Shown here: piece after piece, positions 7,705-15,432 of the stretch | How the letters are laid out: each line of letters opens with the position of its first letter | Numbering within the stretch: the stretch's first letter is position 1 | DNA from: JAEZDP01 sp964430855 | Lineage (GTDB): Bacteria; Acidobacteriota; Vicinamibacteria; Vicinamibacterales; Vicinamibacteraceae | Assembly: GCA_964430855.1 (NCBI GenBank) | Contig: CAYSHC010000007.1 | Location: forward strand, 16,114-80,113 | DNA: 64,000 nt | Direction: 5' to 3' | Made by a program: the position numbers and the translations under genes | Notes under the pieces: generated by a model | What the model saw: the letters and a program-made list of their open reading frames with translations, nothing else | Told to the model about the DNA's origin: nothing | Database searches by the model: none

Positions 7705-8341
7705 CGTCGGATGGCGTCCGGGCGACGGCCTTCACGCTCGTGCGCGCCTCCGCGTCGACGCCGGTGACGCCGAACCCGTACGCGGCAAGGCACGCGTCGA
7801 CGCCCGCGTTGCGCGCCGTCGCGAGGTCCACCCATGAGTCGCCGACCATCAGCGTCTCGGCCGCGGGGATGCCGGCCCTGTCGACCAGCGCGCGCAGGCC
7901 CTCCGGCGCGGGCTTGCGCCCGTACGGCGTGTCGCCGCCGATGACGTCGGCGAGCAGGCGCCGCAGGTCGAGCGCGTCGAGGATCCTGTCGGTGGCCGCC
8001 TGCGGCTTGTTGGTGAGCACCGACAGCCGGCAGCCGTCGGCGGCGAGGCCGTCGAGCAGCGCCGTCACGCCGTCGTACGGCCGCGTGTGCACCGTCAGGC
8101 GCTGCCCGTACGCGGCAAGGAAGCGCGCGAGCGCCTCGTCGAGATCCGCCTCGACCTCCGCGCGGCGCAGCACGCGCTCGACGAGCAGACGCGCGCCCTC
8201 GCCGACCATCGTCACGACGACGTCGGCAGGCAGCGGCCCGGCGTCGTAGGCGGCGAGCATGGCGTTGGCGGCATCGGCAAGGTCCTGCCGCGAATCGATC
8301 AGCGTTCCATCGAGGTCGAAGACGAAGTGGCGATAACTCAC
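7643..8341 (-). CDS. HAD-superfamily phosphatase, phosphoglycolate phosphatase-like
   Basis: 232 residues. HAD motifs in order: DLDGTLIDS (nucleophile Asp), SVLTNKP (motif II Thr), KPAPEGL (motif III Lys) and VGDSWVDLATARNAG (motif IV acids). The helical cap between motifs I and II is of the Gph type. The C-terminal ~30 residues, Pro/Ala/Arg-rich, run past the usual end and lie inside the 62-base overlap with the convergent DtxR-type gene. By family it would hydrolyse 2-phosphoglycolate or another small phosphate ester; substrate not readable from sequence. Confidence 0.87.
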   Translation of the reverse strand: MSYRHFVFDLDGTLIDSRQDLADAANAMLAAYDAGPLPADVVVTMVGEGARLLVERVLRRAEVEADLDEALARFLAAYGQRLTVHTRPYDGVTALLDGLAADGCRLSVLTNKPQAATDRILDALDLRRLLADVIGGDTPYGRKPAPEGLRALVDRAGIPAAETLMVGDSWVDLATARNAGVDACLAAYGFGVTGVDAEARTSVKAVARTPSDVRALAHARPPGPWTPPATRA

Positions 8342-9052
8342 GCCTCCACCTTACATGGTTCCGACGCCGGCGGCGGCGACGTCGCGCTGCTCTGCTCCGG
8401 CGGGATCGACAGCATCGTGCTGGCCGCCGACCTCGCGTCGGGCCTCGGCGCCGGCGCCCGGCTGCATCCCCTGTACGTCCGTTCGGGCCTGTCCTGGGAG
8501 CAGGGCGAGCTGGAGGTCGTGGCGCGCGCGCTCGCGGCGCTGCCGCACCGCGACAGCATCCGCCCGCTCGTCACGCTCGACGTCCCGATTGGCGATCTCT
8601 ACCCGCCCGATCACTGGGCGCTGACGGGACAGCCGCCTGCCTACGACACGCCCGACGAGGACGTCTACCTGGTGGGGCGCAACGTCACGCTGCTGGCCAA
8701 GGCCGCCGTGCACTGCGCGCTGCACGGCGTGACGCGCCTGTGCATGGCGCCACTGGCCGGCAACCCGTTCCCTGACGCGACCCCCGAGTTCTTCGCGACG
8801 ATGGGCGCGGCGCTGTCACTCGGCCTGCGCGCGCCGCTGCGCATCGACGCGCCGTACCGCGAGCTGTCAAAGGTGGATGTCATCCGGCGCGGACACCGGC
8901 TCGGCGTGCCCTTCGAGCTGACCGTCTCGTGCATGCGACCGGAACAGGGCAGGCATTGCGGGCGCTGCAGCAAGTGCCGCGAACGGCACGAGGCATTTGT
9001 CGAGGCCCTGGGGAGCGACCCGACGGAGTACGGGGTCATGCTTCGCGACTGA
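8327..9052 (+). CDS. QueC-like 7-cyano-7-deazaguanine synthase family protein
   Basis: PP-loop ATPase motif CSGGIDSIVLAADLASG near the N-terminus and a C-terminal zinc motif C-x7-C-x2-C-x2-C (CMRPEQGRHCGRCSKC), both typical of QueC, which converts carboxydeazaguanine to preQ0. Central region: DEDVYLVGRNVTLLAKAAVHCALHG. No ATG precedes the PP-loop. The best in-frame start is GTG 8327, giving 241 residues, inside the first codons of the divergent HAD gene (start 8341), with no clear ribosome site. No other queuosine gene is next to it, so an amidotransferase- or ligase-type relative is possible. Confidence 0.8.
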   Translation: MAITHASTLHGSDAGGGDVALLCSGGIDSIVLAADLASGLGAGARLHPLYVRSGLSWEQGELEVVARALAALPHRDSIRPLVTLDVPIGDLYPPDHWALTGQPPAYDTPDEDVYLVGRNVTLLAKAAVHCALHGVTRLCMAPLAGNPFPDATPEFFATMGAALSLGLRAPLRIDAPYRELSKVDVIRRGHRLGVPFELTVSCMRPEQGRHCGRCSKCRERHEAFVEALGSDPTEYGVMLRD

Positions 9053-9149
9053 TGCGTGAGCGTCTCATGACCCGTTTCCGACGCTCGCGCGCCCGGCGGC
9101 TCGGCGATGCGAGCACGTCACCCGGCTCGGGCGCCAGGCGACACGGGCA

Positions 9150-10340
9150 TCAGTCGCTCTGCCTGCGCTCGTACGCCGTGACGCCGTCGATGATCGTCTG
9201 CCGCACGCGGTACTGCGCGTCCAGCACGACGAGGTCGGCGATGGCGCCCGCCTCGATCACGCCGAGGTCCGGCAGCCGCAGCTCGCGCGCCGGCACCGTG
9301 GACGACATGAGCGCCGCCTCGATGGGCGTCATCCCGACGAGCGTGACGAGGTTCGCGAAGCCGCGGTCCATCGTCAGCGACGATCCCGAGAGCGTCCCGT
9401 CGTCGAGGAAGCAGGCGTCCCTGGTGACGGTGATGCGGCGGCCGCCAAGCATCACCTCCGACCCGACGGGCAGGCCCGAGCCGGCCGTGCCGTCGGTGAT
9501 CGCCATGATGCGCGACGGGTGCTTGGCGCGGATGGCCGCGCGCATCGTCACCGGGTGGACGTGATAGCCGTCGCACACGATCTCCGCGGCCACGCGGTCG
9601 TCGTCGAGCACGGCCCCGACGAGCCCCGGCGCGCGGTGCGTGAAGGGCGGCATCCTGTTGAACAGGTGCGTGGCGTGCCGGGCGCCGGCCTCGATGCCCG
9701 CACGCGCCTGCTCGTAGGTCGCCCCCGAGTGCCCGAGCGACACGCGGTGCCCGTGCGCGACCAGCTCCTCGATGAGCGAGAGGGCCTCCGGCAGCTCGGG
9801 CGCGAGCGTGACGATGCCGACCGCCTCGCGGTGCGCCGCAATCACCTTGACGATGTCGTCGCCCGTGTAGTCGCCCGCGGTGCCCTCGACGCGCGCCGAC
9901 GCGGGCGCGCGCGGCGGCACGCAGAGGCACGACAGCGGCTGTGCGCCCCGGTACTCGGGGTTGATGAAGTTGCTCTCGAGGTGCGCCGGCAGCACGCGCG
10001 CGCTTCCCGGCGCGGGCGCTTTCCTGGCCTCGAGCACCGCGCGAACCACCATCGTCAGGTCGTCCGGCGAGCAGGCGACGGTCGTCGGGCAGAACGACGT
10101 CACGCCGTACTTCGGCAGGTTCGCGGCAACGGCGCGCACCTTGTCGCCGGCCTCGAGCAGGTCGTGGCCGTCGACGCCGTGCACGTGGACGTCGATGAAC
10201 CCCGGCACGACGAGGTGGCCGGCCAGCGGCCCGCCGGCGCTGCCCGGGCCCACGTCGGCGATGCGGCCGTTTTCGATGACGAGACGACCGGGCGAGAGCA
10301 CGCGGTCGGACAGGACGATGTCGACGCCGTCGAGAATCAT
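9150..10340 (-). CDS. nagA: N-acetylglucosamine-6-phosphate deacetylase
   Basis: 396 residues, full length for NagA. Amidohydrolase signatures: VVPGFIDVHVHGVDGHDLLE near the N-terminus, GVTSFCPTTV, HLESNFINPEYRGAQ (metal-ligand Glu), LGHSGATYEQA, ATHLFNRMPPFTHRAPG, VCDGYHVHP and AITDGTAGSGLPVG. It removes the acetyl group of GlcNAc-6-P in amino-sugar or cell-wall recycling, in the cytoplasm. Start ATG 10340; it begins 13 bases after the stop of the PIN-like gene, so the pair is probably one transcript. Confidence 0.94.
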   Translation of the reverse strand: MILDGVDIVLSDRVLSPGRLVIENGRIADVGPGSAGGPLAGHLVVPGFIDVHVHGVDGHDLLEAGDKVRAVAANLPKYGVTSFCPTTVACSPDDLTMVVRAVLEARKAPAPGSARVLPAHLESNFINPEYRGAQPLSCLCVPPRAPASARVEGTAGDYTGDDIVKVIAAHREAVGIVTLAPELPEALSLIEELVAHGHRVSLGHSGATYEQARAGIEAGARHATHLFNRMPPFTHRAPGLVGAVLDDDRVAAEIVCDGYHVHPVTMRAAIRAKHPSRIMAITDGTAGSGLPVGSEVMLGGRRITVTRDACFLDDGTLSGSSLTMDRGFANLVTLVGMTPIEAALMSSTVPARELRLPDLGVIEAGAIADLVVLDAQYRVRQTIIDGVTAYERRQSD

Positions 10341-10353
10341 GACGGCTATGAGT

Positions 10354-10785
10354 CTACGCGTAGTCGGTCCAGCCGGGGAACAGGTGGAGCTTGCGGCCGA
10401 CGAGCGGCAGGCTCTCGAGCCCCGGCACGCGATCGCCGAGGCGCAGCAGCGCGTCGAGGTCCGACAGCAGCCGCGCGAGCGCCCGTGCGTCGGGCGCCGT
10501 GAACACGACGACGCCGCCGCTCAGCGACGTCGGGAAGCGCGACTCGTCGAAGTAGTCGTGGTCGAACGTGATGAGCGTGCGACGCAGCTCGCGCGCGCGC
10601 CGGTAGTGCTCCACGTCGCTGGCGCGGCGCCAGCGCGGTTCCTCGAGCACGTGGGTCACGTCCCAGTCGAGCCGGTCGCGCGCGTCGCGGACCGCCGGCG
10701 CGGGCACGTTCGCGTCGGCATAGACCATCGGACGGGTGCGCTCGCGGGGGCGCAGGGCTTCGAGGGCGGAGCTGAGCGAGTCCAT
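10354..10785 (-). CDS. DUF5615-type PIN-like protein
   Basis: 143 residues. YADANVPAPAVRDARDRLDWDVTHV near the start and RRTLITFDHDYFDE in the middle place conserved Asp residues as in DUF5615/PIN-like nuclease domains. Members of this family are often toxins paired with a small DUF433 antitoxin, but no antitoxin-like gene is adjacent. Start chosen at ATG 10785, preceded by GGGAGA. It lies just upstream of nagA on the same strand. Function as a nuclease is inferred from family only. Confidence 0.72.
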   Translation of the reverse strand: MDSLSSALEALRPRERTRPMVYADANVPAPAVRDARDRLDWDVTHVLEEPRWRRASDVEHYRRARELRRTLITFDHDYFDESRFPTSLSGGVVVFTAPDARALARLLSDLDALLRLGDRVPGLESLPLVGRKLHLFPGWTDYA

Positions 10786-10987
10786 CGCGTCTCCCGTGAG
10801 ATGCGGGCGTGTCGCGGCGGGCCAGCAACGCCTGGCTCGTGCGGCGTCGCGGTGCCGCCACACAGCTTACCGCGCCCGCGCCCTGCGGCGCGGAGGCCAG
10901 ACGGTCGTGCTACGCTCGACTCGTCTTGCCACCCGCGTACGTTCCCGGCGCGTTGGTCGCCGGCGTCCACGCCACCGACCTGTTGCC

Positions 10988-11698
10988 GTGCCCGACGCGC
11001 TGACCCTGACCGTTACCGACATCACCGTCGAAACTCCGCACACGCGCCGGCTGCACGTGGCGCTTGGCGACACGCCGTTTGCCTACCGCGCCGGCCAGGG
11101 GGTGGCCCTCGGCCTGCACGGCCAGCCCGAGCGGCGCCCGTACTCGATCGCCTGCGCGCCGGAAGTGGCCGAGGCGACGGGCCAGCTCGAGTTCCTCCTG
11201 CGGGTGGATGCCACGGGCCGTCCCGGGCTGCACCTCGACGGCGTGGCACCCGGTGCCCGCGTGGATGTGGAGGGGCCATTCGGATCGCTGACGCTGCCCG
11301 ACCCGCTGCCGGACGATCCGCTGGTGTTCATCGCGGGCGGCACGGGCATCACGCCGCTGCGCGCAATGATGCAGGCCGCGCGTCTCGCGGGCCACACGCA
11401 GCCGAAGCCGCTCGTCTATTCGGTGCGCGCCGCCGAGGACGTGGCCTACGCGGACGAGTGGCGGGCGTGGGCCACCGAGGGGCACGGCGACGTCTTCCTG
11501 ACCGTGACGCGACCGCCGGGCTGGCGGCCGGGCACCACGCTGCACCGGCTGTCGGTCGAGACGCTGGAGGCGCTCGTCAGGGCCTACCCGGACGCGTGGT
11601 ACTTCGTGTGCGGCCCGCCGGCCTTCGTCGACGACGTCGGCAAGGCGCTGTCGCACGCGGGCGTGCGCGCCACGCGCATCCTGCGCGAGGGCTGGTAA
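10988..11698 (+). CDS. Ferredoxin reductase-type FAD/NAD(P)-binding oxidoreductase
   Basis: 236 residues. FAD-binding barrel with RPYSIACAPE (R-x-Y-S flavin motif), GPFGSLTLP, the NAD(P)-binding GGTGITPLRAMMQAA, and the C-terminal YFVCGPPAFVDDVGKAL. This is the stand-alone reductase domain of the flavodoxin/ferredoxin reductase family, without its own iron-sulfur or haem domain, so it needs a partner. Start taken as GTG 10988; no strong ribosome site is seen. It lies alone, convergent with the BON lipoprotein gene. Confidence 0.87.
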   Translation: MPDALTLTVTDITVETPHTRRLHVALGDTPFAYRAGQGVALGLHGQPERRPYSIACAPEVAEATGQLEFLLRVDATGRPGLHLDGVAPGARVDVEGPFGSLTLPDPLPDDPLVFIAGGTGITPLRAMMQAARLAGHTQPKPLVYSVRAAEDVAYADEWRAWATEGHGDVFLTVTRPPGWRPGTTLHRLSVETLEALVRAYPDAWYFVCGPPAFVDDVGKALSHAGVRATRILREGW

Positions 11699-11713
11699 GC
11701 GCCGACGCGCGCG

Positions 11714-12034
11714 TCAGCTGCCGACCTTGAGGGCAGCCCGTACGTCGCGCACGCCGCCGATGGATTTGGCCACCTCCACCGCGCGCGACACCTGCGGCTC
11801 CGATGGCACCGCGCCCGAGAGCGTGACGACGCCATTCTGCGACACGACCTGGATGTCGAGCGCCTTCAGCTCGGGCTCGTTGAGCAGCGCCGTCTTCACG
11901 CGCGTCGCGATCGTCGCATCGTCGAGGTTGGCCGTCTGCGTGGACGTGCGCATGCCGCCCGTGCTCTTGCAGGCGATGGGCCCGCCTGCGACGAGCCCGG
12001 CCACGAGCATCAGGGAAAGGATCCGTCTGGTCAT
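11714..12034 (-). CDS. BON-domain putative lipoprotein
   Basis: 106 residues. N-terminal hydrophobic segment ending in GGPIAC, an imperfect lipobox, then a single BON domain (about 35-105: DDATIATRVKTALLNEPELKAL, VVTLSGAVPSEPQVSRAVEVA, GVRDVRAALKV). BON domains bind phospholipid; OsmY-like proteins of this layout act in the periplasm during osmotic stress. ATG 12034 has GGAGG upstream. It follows fabI downstream on the same strand (43 bases). Confidence 0.85.
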   Translation of the reverse strand: MTRRILSLMLVAGLVAGGPIACKSTGGMRTSTQTANLDDATIATRVKTALLNEPELKALDIQVVSQNGVVTLSGAVPSEPQVSRAVEVAKSIGGVRDVRAALKVGS

Positions 12035-12076
12035 CTGCCGCCTCCGTCGCGCGTCCGGCATGCGCACCGTGCGGTG

Positions 12077-12853
12077 CTACATGCCCATCACGCTGTAACC
12101 GCCGTCCACCATGATGACGTCGCCGGTGATGCCGCGGCCGGCATGGCTCAGCAGGAAGAGCGCCGCGTCGGCCACGTCCGACGACTCGACGTTGCGGCGA
12201 AGCGGCGCGCGCTCGCGATACACCTGCAGGATGCCCGAGAAGCCCGAGATGCCGGACGCGGCGAGCGTCTTCACCGGGCCTGCCGAGATGGCGTTGACGC
12301 GGATGTTCTGCGGGCCGAGATCGGCGGCCAGGTAGCGCACCGTCGCCTCGAGCGCGGCCTTGGCGACGCCCATCACGTTGTAGTTGGGGAAGACGCGCTC
12401 GGAGCCGAGATAGGTCAGCGTCACGATGCTGCCGCCGCCGCGGTTGGCCAGGAGCGGCTGCGTCCCGCGCGCCAGCGCGACCAGCGAGTACGCGCTGATG
12501 TCGAGCGCCGTGCGGAAGGCGTCGCGCGACGTCTCGACGAAGGGCGCCGAAAGCGCCTCGCGCGGGGCGAACGCCGCGCCGTGCACCACGAAGTCGAGCC
12601 CGCCCGCCTGCGCCTGGATGGCCGAGCAAAGCGCCTCGATGTCCTCGTCGCGGGCCACGTCACACGGCAGCAGGAGCGGCGCCGGATCGAGCGTGGCAGC
12701 CAGTTCCTCGACGTTCTCCCTCAGCCGCTCGTTCTGGTACGTGAGGATCAGGCGGGCGCCCTTCGCCGCCGCCGCCTGGGCGATGCCCCAGGCGAGCGAC
12801 CGCTTGTTGGCCACGCCCACGATGAGACCGGTGCGTCCGGCGACATCCGACAT
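12077..12853 (-). CDS. fabI: Enoyl-[acyl-carrier-protein] reductase (NADH)
   Basis: 258 residues. Short-chain dehydrogenase fold with the FabI version of the nucleotide motif (GLIVGVANKRSLAWGIA), the catalytic Tyr-x6-Lys (YNVMGVAK), and the late block NAISAGPVKTLAASGI, followed by GDVIMVDGGYSVMGM. It reduces the trans-2 double bond in the last step of each fatty-acid elongation cycle. Length and motifs are ordinary. Start ATG 12853. Confidence 0.95.
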   Translation of the reverse strand: MSDVAGRTGLIVGVANKRSLAWGIAQAAAAKGARLILTYQNERLRENVEELAATLDPAPLLLPCDVARDEDIEALCSAIQAQAGGLDFVVHGAAFAPREALSAPFVETSRDAFRTALDISAYSLVALARGTQPLLANRGGGSIVTLTYLGSERVFPNYNVMGVAKAALEATVRYLAADLGPQNIRVNAISAGPVKTLAASGISGFSGILQVYRERAPLRRNVESSDVADAALFLLSHAGRGITGDVIMVDGGYSVMGM

Positions 12854-12956
12854 GTTCGTGCAGCCTCGTGACGCCGACGTGCGCGCCGGACGTGATGCCC
12901 GCCGCGGTCTGCGCCGTGCCGCAGTATAAGGGGGCCGGTCGGCCCGAGGGTGATGG

Positions 12957-13661
12957 CTAGCGGCGTCGACGACGGCGCGAGGGCTTGCGCTCGCTCGGGC
13001 GCCCGTTGGGCTGGACCGGCGCCTTCGGGTGGCCGTTGCCGTACGGCGAGTAGCCGACATTGCCGTCGACCGGCCGCTGGCGATGGCCGCGACGGCCCTG
13101 CGCGTGGCGCGACACGTGCCACAGCGTGAACTCGGCCGGCTTGCGCTCGGGCACCTGGCCCTCGAGGCGTGGCAGCGTCGCACGGATCAGCTGATGGCGG
13201 TGCACCGGCTCCTCGCGCGGCGTGTCGTCGTCGTGCGCCGGGGCCGCGGCGACGGGCGCCGGGTCGGGCTCGGCGACGGCAGCGGGCGGCTCCGCGGCGG
13301 CCGACGGCGCGACGCGCGCGCCGGCGACGGGCCGCGCGGGCGGCGACGCGACGACGGGCGCGACCGGTGCCGCGACGGGCGGCACGGGGACACCCGGCAG
13401 CGGGAGGTCCGCCGGCAGTGGCGCGTCCTTGCCGGTGAGGTTGTCGAGGACCTGCTTGTAGAGCACCTCCGGCGCGTCGGCCTTCTTCCGGCGCGTCGGC
13501 ACACGACCGTGCTTGTACGGATGTTCCGTATCGCAGGTGGTGCAGCGGGTCTGACGAACCTCGTCGCCGACAATGGCGACGATCACATGATTTGAAAGGC
13601 GCTTTTCGCGTGGACAGTAATCGTCCAGCACATCACCCAGCCGAAGCCGGCGCTCTTGCAT
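12957..13661 (-). CDS. Hypothetical protein with N-terminal zinc-ribbon-like block and long Pro/Ala linker
   Basis: 234 residues. The N-terminal ~65 residues look folded and carry three cysteines (DDYCPREKR, then TRCTTCDTEHPYKHGR), a possible metal site. Residues ~75-145 are a low-complexity Pro/Ala/Val linker. A second block follows (VHRHQLIRATLPRLEGQVPER, EFTLWHVSRHAQG). The tail ends in an Arg/Lys run (RKPSRRRRRR). The two conserved-looking blocks with a disordered link and basic tail suggest nucleic-acid or ribosome binding, which is inference. Upstream of fabI on the same strand. Confidence 0.7.
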   Translation of the reverse strand: MQERRLRLGDVLDDYCPREKRLSNHVIVAIVGDEVRQTRCTTCDTEHPYKHGRVPTRRKKADAPEVLYKQVLDNLTGKDAPLPADLPLPGVPVPPVAAPVAPVVASPPARPVAGARVAPSAAAEPPAAVAEPDPAPVAAAPAHDDDTPREEPVHRHQLIRATLPRLEGQVPERKPAEFTLWHVSRHAQGRRGHRQRPVDGNVGYSPYGNGHPKAPVQPNGRPSERKPSRRRRRR

Positions 13662-13767
13662 TAACAGCCCCCGGAGTGTACGTGGCGGCGGGAAGTCGAC
13701 TCCGTTCGAATGAACCGAAGAGGTCGATGGATGATAGCACAGGACGGGGCCGCCGATCGACAGGAAG

Positions 13768-15162
13768 TCAAGCCCTGTCGGCGTTTCGGCCGGTCACCCA
13801 GTCGCGCAGCTCCGTGATTCGCGCGGCGACGGCGCCCGGCGCCGTGCTCTGCGGCGTCCGCCTCGCCTCGATCGAGGCCCGCGGGGTGATCGCCTCCTTC
13901 ACGTCCTCGCCGAAGAGCGGCGAGAAGGCCTGCCAGCCCGCCAGGTCGAGGTCGGCAAAGTCCTGCCCGCGCTCGAGCAGCGCGCGCACCATGCCGCCCA
14001 CCAGCTCGTGGGCGGAGCGGAACGGTAAGCCCTTGCGCACGAGATAATCGGCGACGTCGGTGGCGAGCATGAGCCCCGACGCCGCACGCCGTGTCACGTC
14101 GCGCCGGACGCGCAGCGTGCGCACGACGGCGGTGCACGACAGCAGGCTGCCGGCGAGCGTGTCCTCGGTGTCGAAGACCGCTTCCTTGTCTTCCTGCAGA
14201 TCCTTGTTGTAGCCGGACGGCAGGCCCTTCATCGTGACGAGCCAGCCGGTCTGCGTCCCGATGACGCGTCCCGCCTTGCCCCGCACGAGCTCCATCGGAT
14301 CGGGATTCTTCTTCTGCGGCATCAGGCTGCTGCCCGTCGTCACCGCGTCGTCGAGCTCGAAGAAGCCGAACTCCTCCGAGCCGTAGATGATGACGTCCTC
14401 GGCCAGCCGGCTGACGTGGACCATCGTGAGCGCGGCGGCGTGCAGGAAGGCGGCCACGAAGTCGCGGTCGGCCACCGCGTCGATGCTGTTGCGCACCACG
14501 CGCGAGAACCCGAGCGTCTCGCGCAGGAACTCGACGTCGATGGGGAACGAGTTGCCGGCGATGGCGCCCGACCCGAGCGTCAGCGCGTCGGCCTCGTCGT
14601 AGACGACGTCGAAGCGATCGCAGGCGCGGGCAAACGCCGACGCGTGCGCGAGCCAGTAGTGCGCCTCGAGCACGGGCTGCGCGCGGCGCAGGTGGGTGTA
14701 GGCCGGCATCGGTGCGTCGCCGGCGTCGGCGGCCTGCGCCAGCAGCGCCTCGACGAGCTCGACGAGCGACTGCTGCACCGCGCGCACGGAACGCCGCAGG
14801 TAGAGGCGCAGGTCGAGCGCCACCTGCTCGTTGCGCGAGCGTCCCGTGTGGAGGCGCTTGCCGGCGTCGCCGACACGCGCCACGAGCTCCCGCTCGACAA
14901 ACGAGTGCACGTCCTCGTCGTCGCCGGCTACCCAGGCCGGGTCGCGCGCGGCCTGCGCCAGCATGTCGGCAAGCGCGGCGTCGATGGCCTCGCGCTCGTC
15001 CGCGCTGAGCACGCCGGCGCGCTGCAGCGCCTGCGCCCACGCGCGGCTGCCCTCGACGTCGACCTCGAACAGCCGCCTGTCGAAGGCAAACGACGAACCG
15101 AACTCGAACACCGCCTTGTCAGGCGCACCAGCGAATCGACCGGACCAGAGAGCCATAGGCAC
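13768..15162 (-). CDS. argH: Argininosuccinate lyase
   Basis: 464 residues, full length. Fumarase/aspartase-superfamily signature GSSLMPQKKNPDPMELVRGKAG, N-terminal LWSGRFAGAPDKAVFEFGSS, then DEDVHSFVERELVARVGDAGKRLHTGRSRNEQ split by no gap, and YTHLRRAQPVLEAHY. It splits argininosuccinate to arginine and fumarate. Start is GTG 15162 or, six bases on, ATG 15156. It is separated from the argG-like gene by a tandem-repeat region that contains an assembly gap. Confidence 0.95.
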   Translation of the reverse strand: MPMALWSGRFAGAPDKAVFEFGSSFAFDRRLFEVDVEGSRAWAQALQRAGVLSADEREAIDAALADMLAQAARDPAWVAGDDEDVHSFVERELVARVGDAGKRLHTGRSRNEQVALDLRLYLRRSVRAVQQSLVELVEALLAQAADAGDAPMPAYTHLRRAQPVLEAHYWLAHASAFARACDRFDVVYDEADALTLGSGAIAGNSFPIDVEFLRETLGFSRVVRNSIDAVADRDFVAAFLHAAALTMVHVSRLAEDVIIYGSEEFGFFELDDAVTTGSSLMPQKKNPDPMELVRGKAGRVIGTQTGWLVTMKGLPSGYNKDLQEDKEAVFDTEDTLAGSLLSCTAVVRTLRVRRDVTRRAASGLMLATDVADYLVRKGLPFRSAHELVGGMVRALLERGQDFADLDLAGWQAFSPLFGEDVKEAITPRASIEARRTPQSTAPGAVAARITELRDWVTGRNADRA

Positions 15163-15432
15163 CGACAGTGTAGGACACGCACGTGGACGGCTCGGAGCGG
15201 AACCCGGTTCGCGCGTGGGGACGGCCCGAAGAAGCGGAGCGAGGATGGATCGCGAGGAGTGGCGGTGAGGACGGCTCGGAGAGCGGGTGANNNNNNNNNN
15301 NNNNNNNNNNNNNNNNNNNNNNNNNNNNNNNNNNNNNNNNNNNNNNNNNNNNNNNNNNNNNNNNNNNNNNNNNNNNNNNNNNNNNNNNNNGACGGCTCGG
15401 AGAGCGGGTGAGGACGGCTCGGAGAGCCGTCC
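15163..15432. repeat. Tandem 22-bp repeat region around a 100-N assembly gap
   Basis: Units of GACGGCTCGGAGAGCGGGTG plus AG (22 bases) are seen immediately left (15269-15290) and right (15391 onward) of 100 Ns (15291-15390). A looser relative occurs near 15183. Exactly 100 Ns is a scaffolding placeholder, so the true array is of unknown length. The last unit (15412-15432) changes so that GGACGGCTC pairs with GAGCCGTCC around a 3-base loop, directly after the stop of the argG-like gene. No gene is seen here. Confidence 0.85.
15412..15432. terminator. Perfect 9-bp hairpin directly after the argG-like stop
   Basis: GGACGGCTC and GAGCCGTCC are perfectly complementary around GGA, ending one base from the leftward gene's stop codon. 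No U-run follows. It may be a terminator, or just the terminal unit of the tandem array. Confidence 0.35.

Noticed and set aside
10354..10863. Toxin-antitoxin pair with the PIN-like gene
   Set aside because: No small antitoxin-type frame lies beside it, and the neighbour downstream is nagA.
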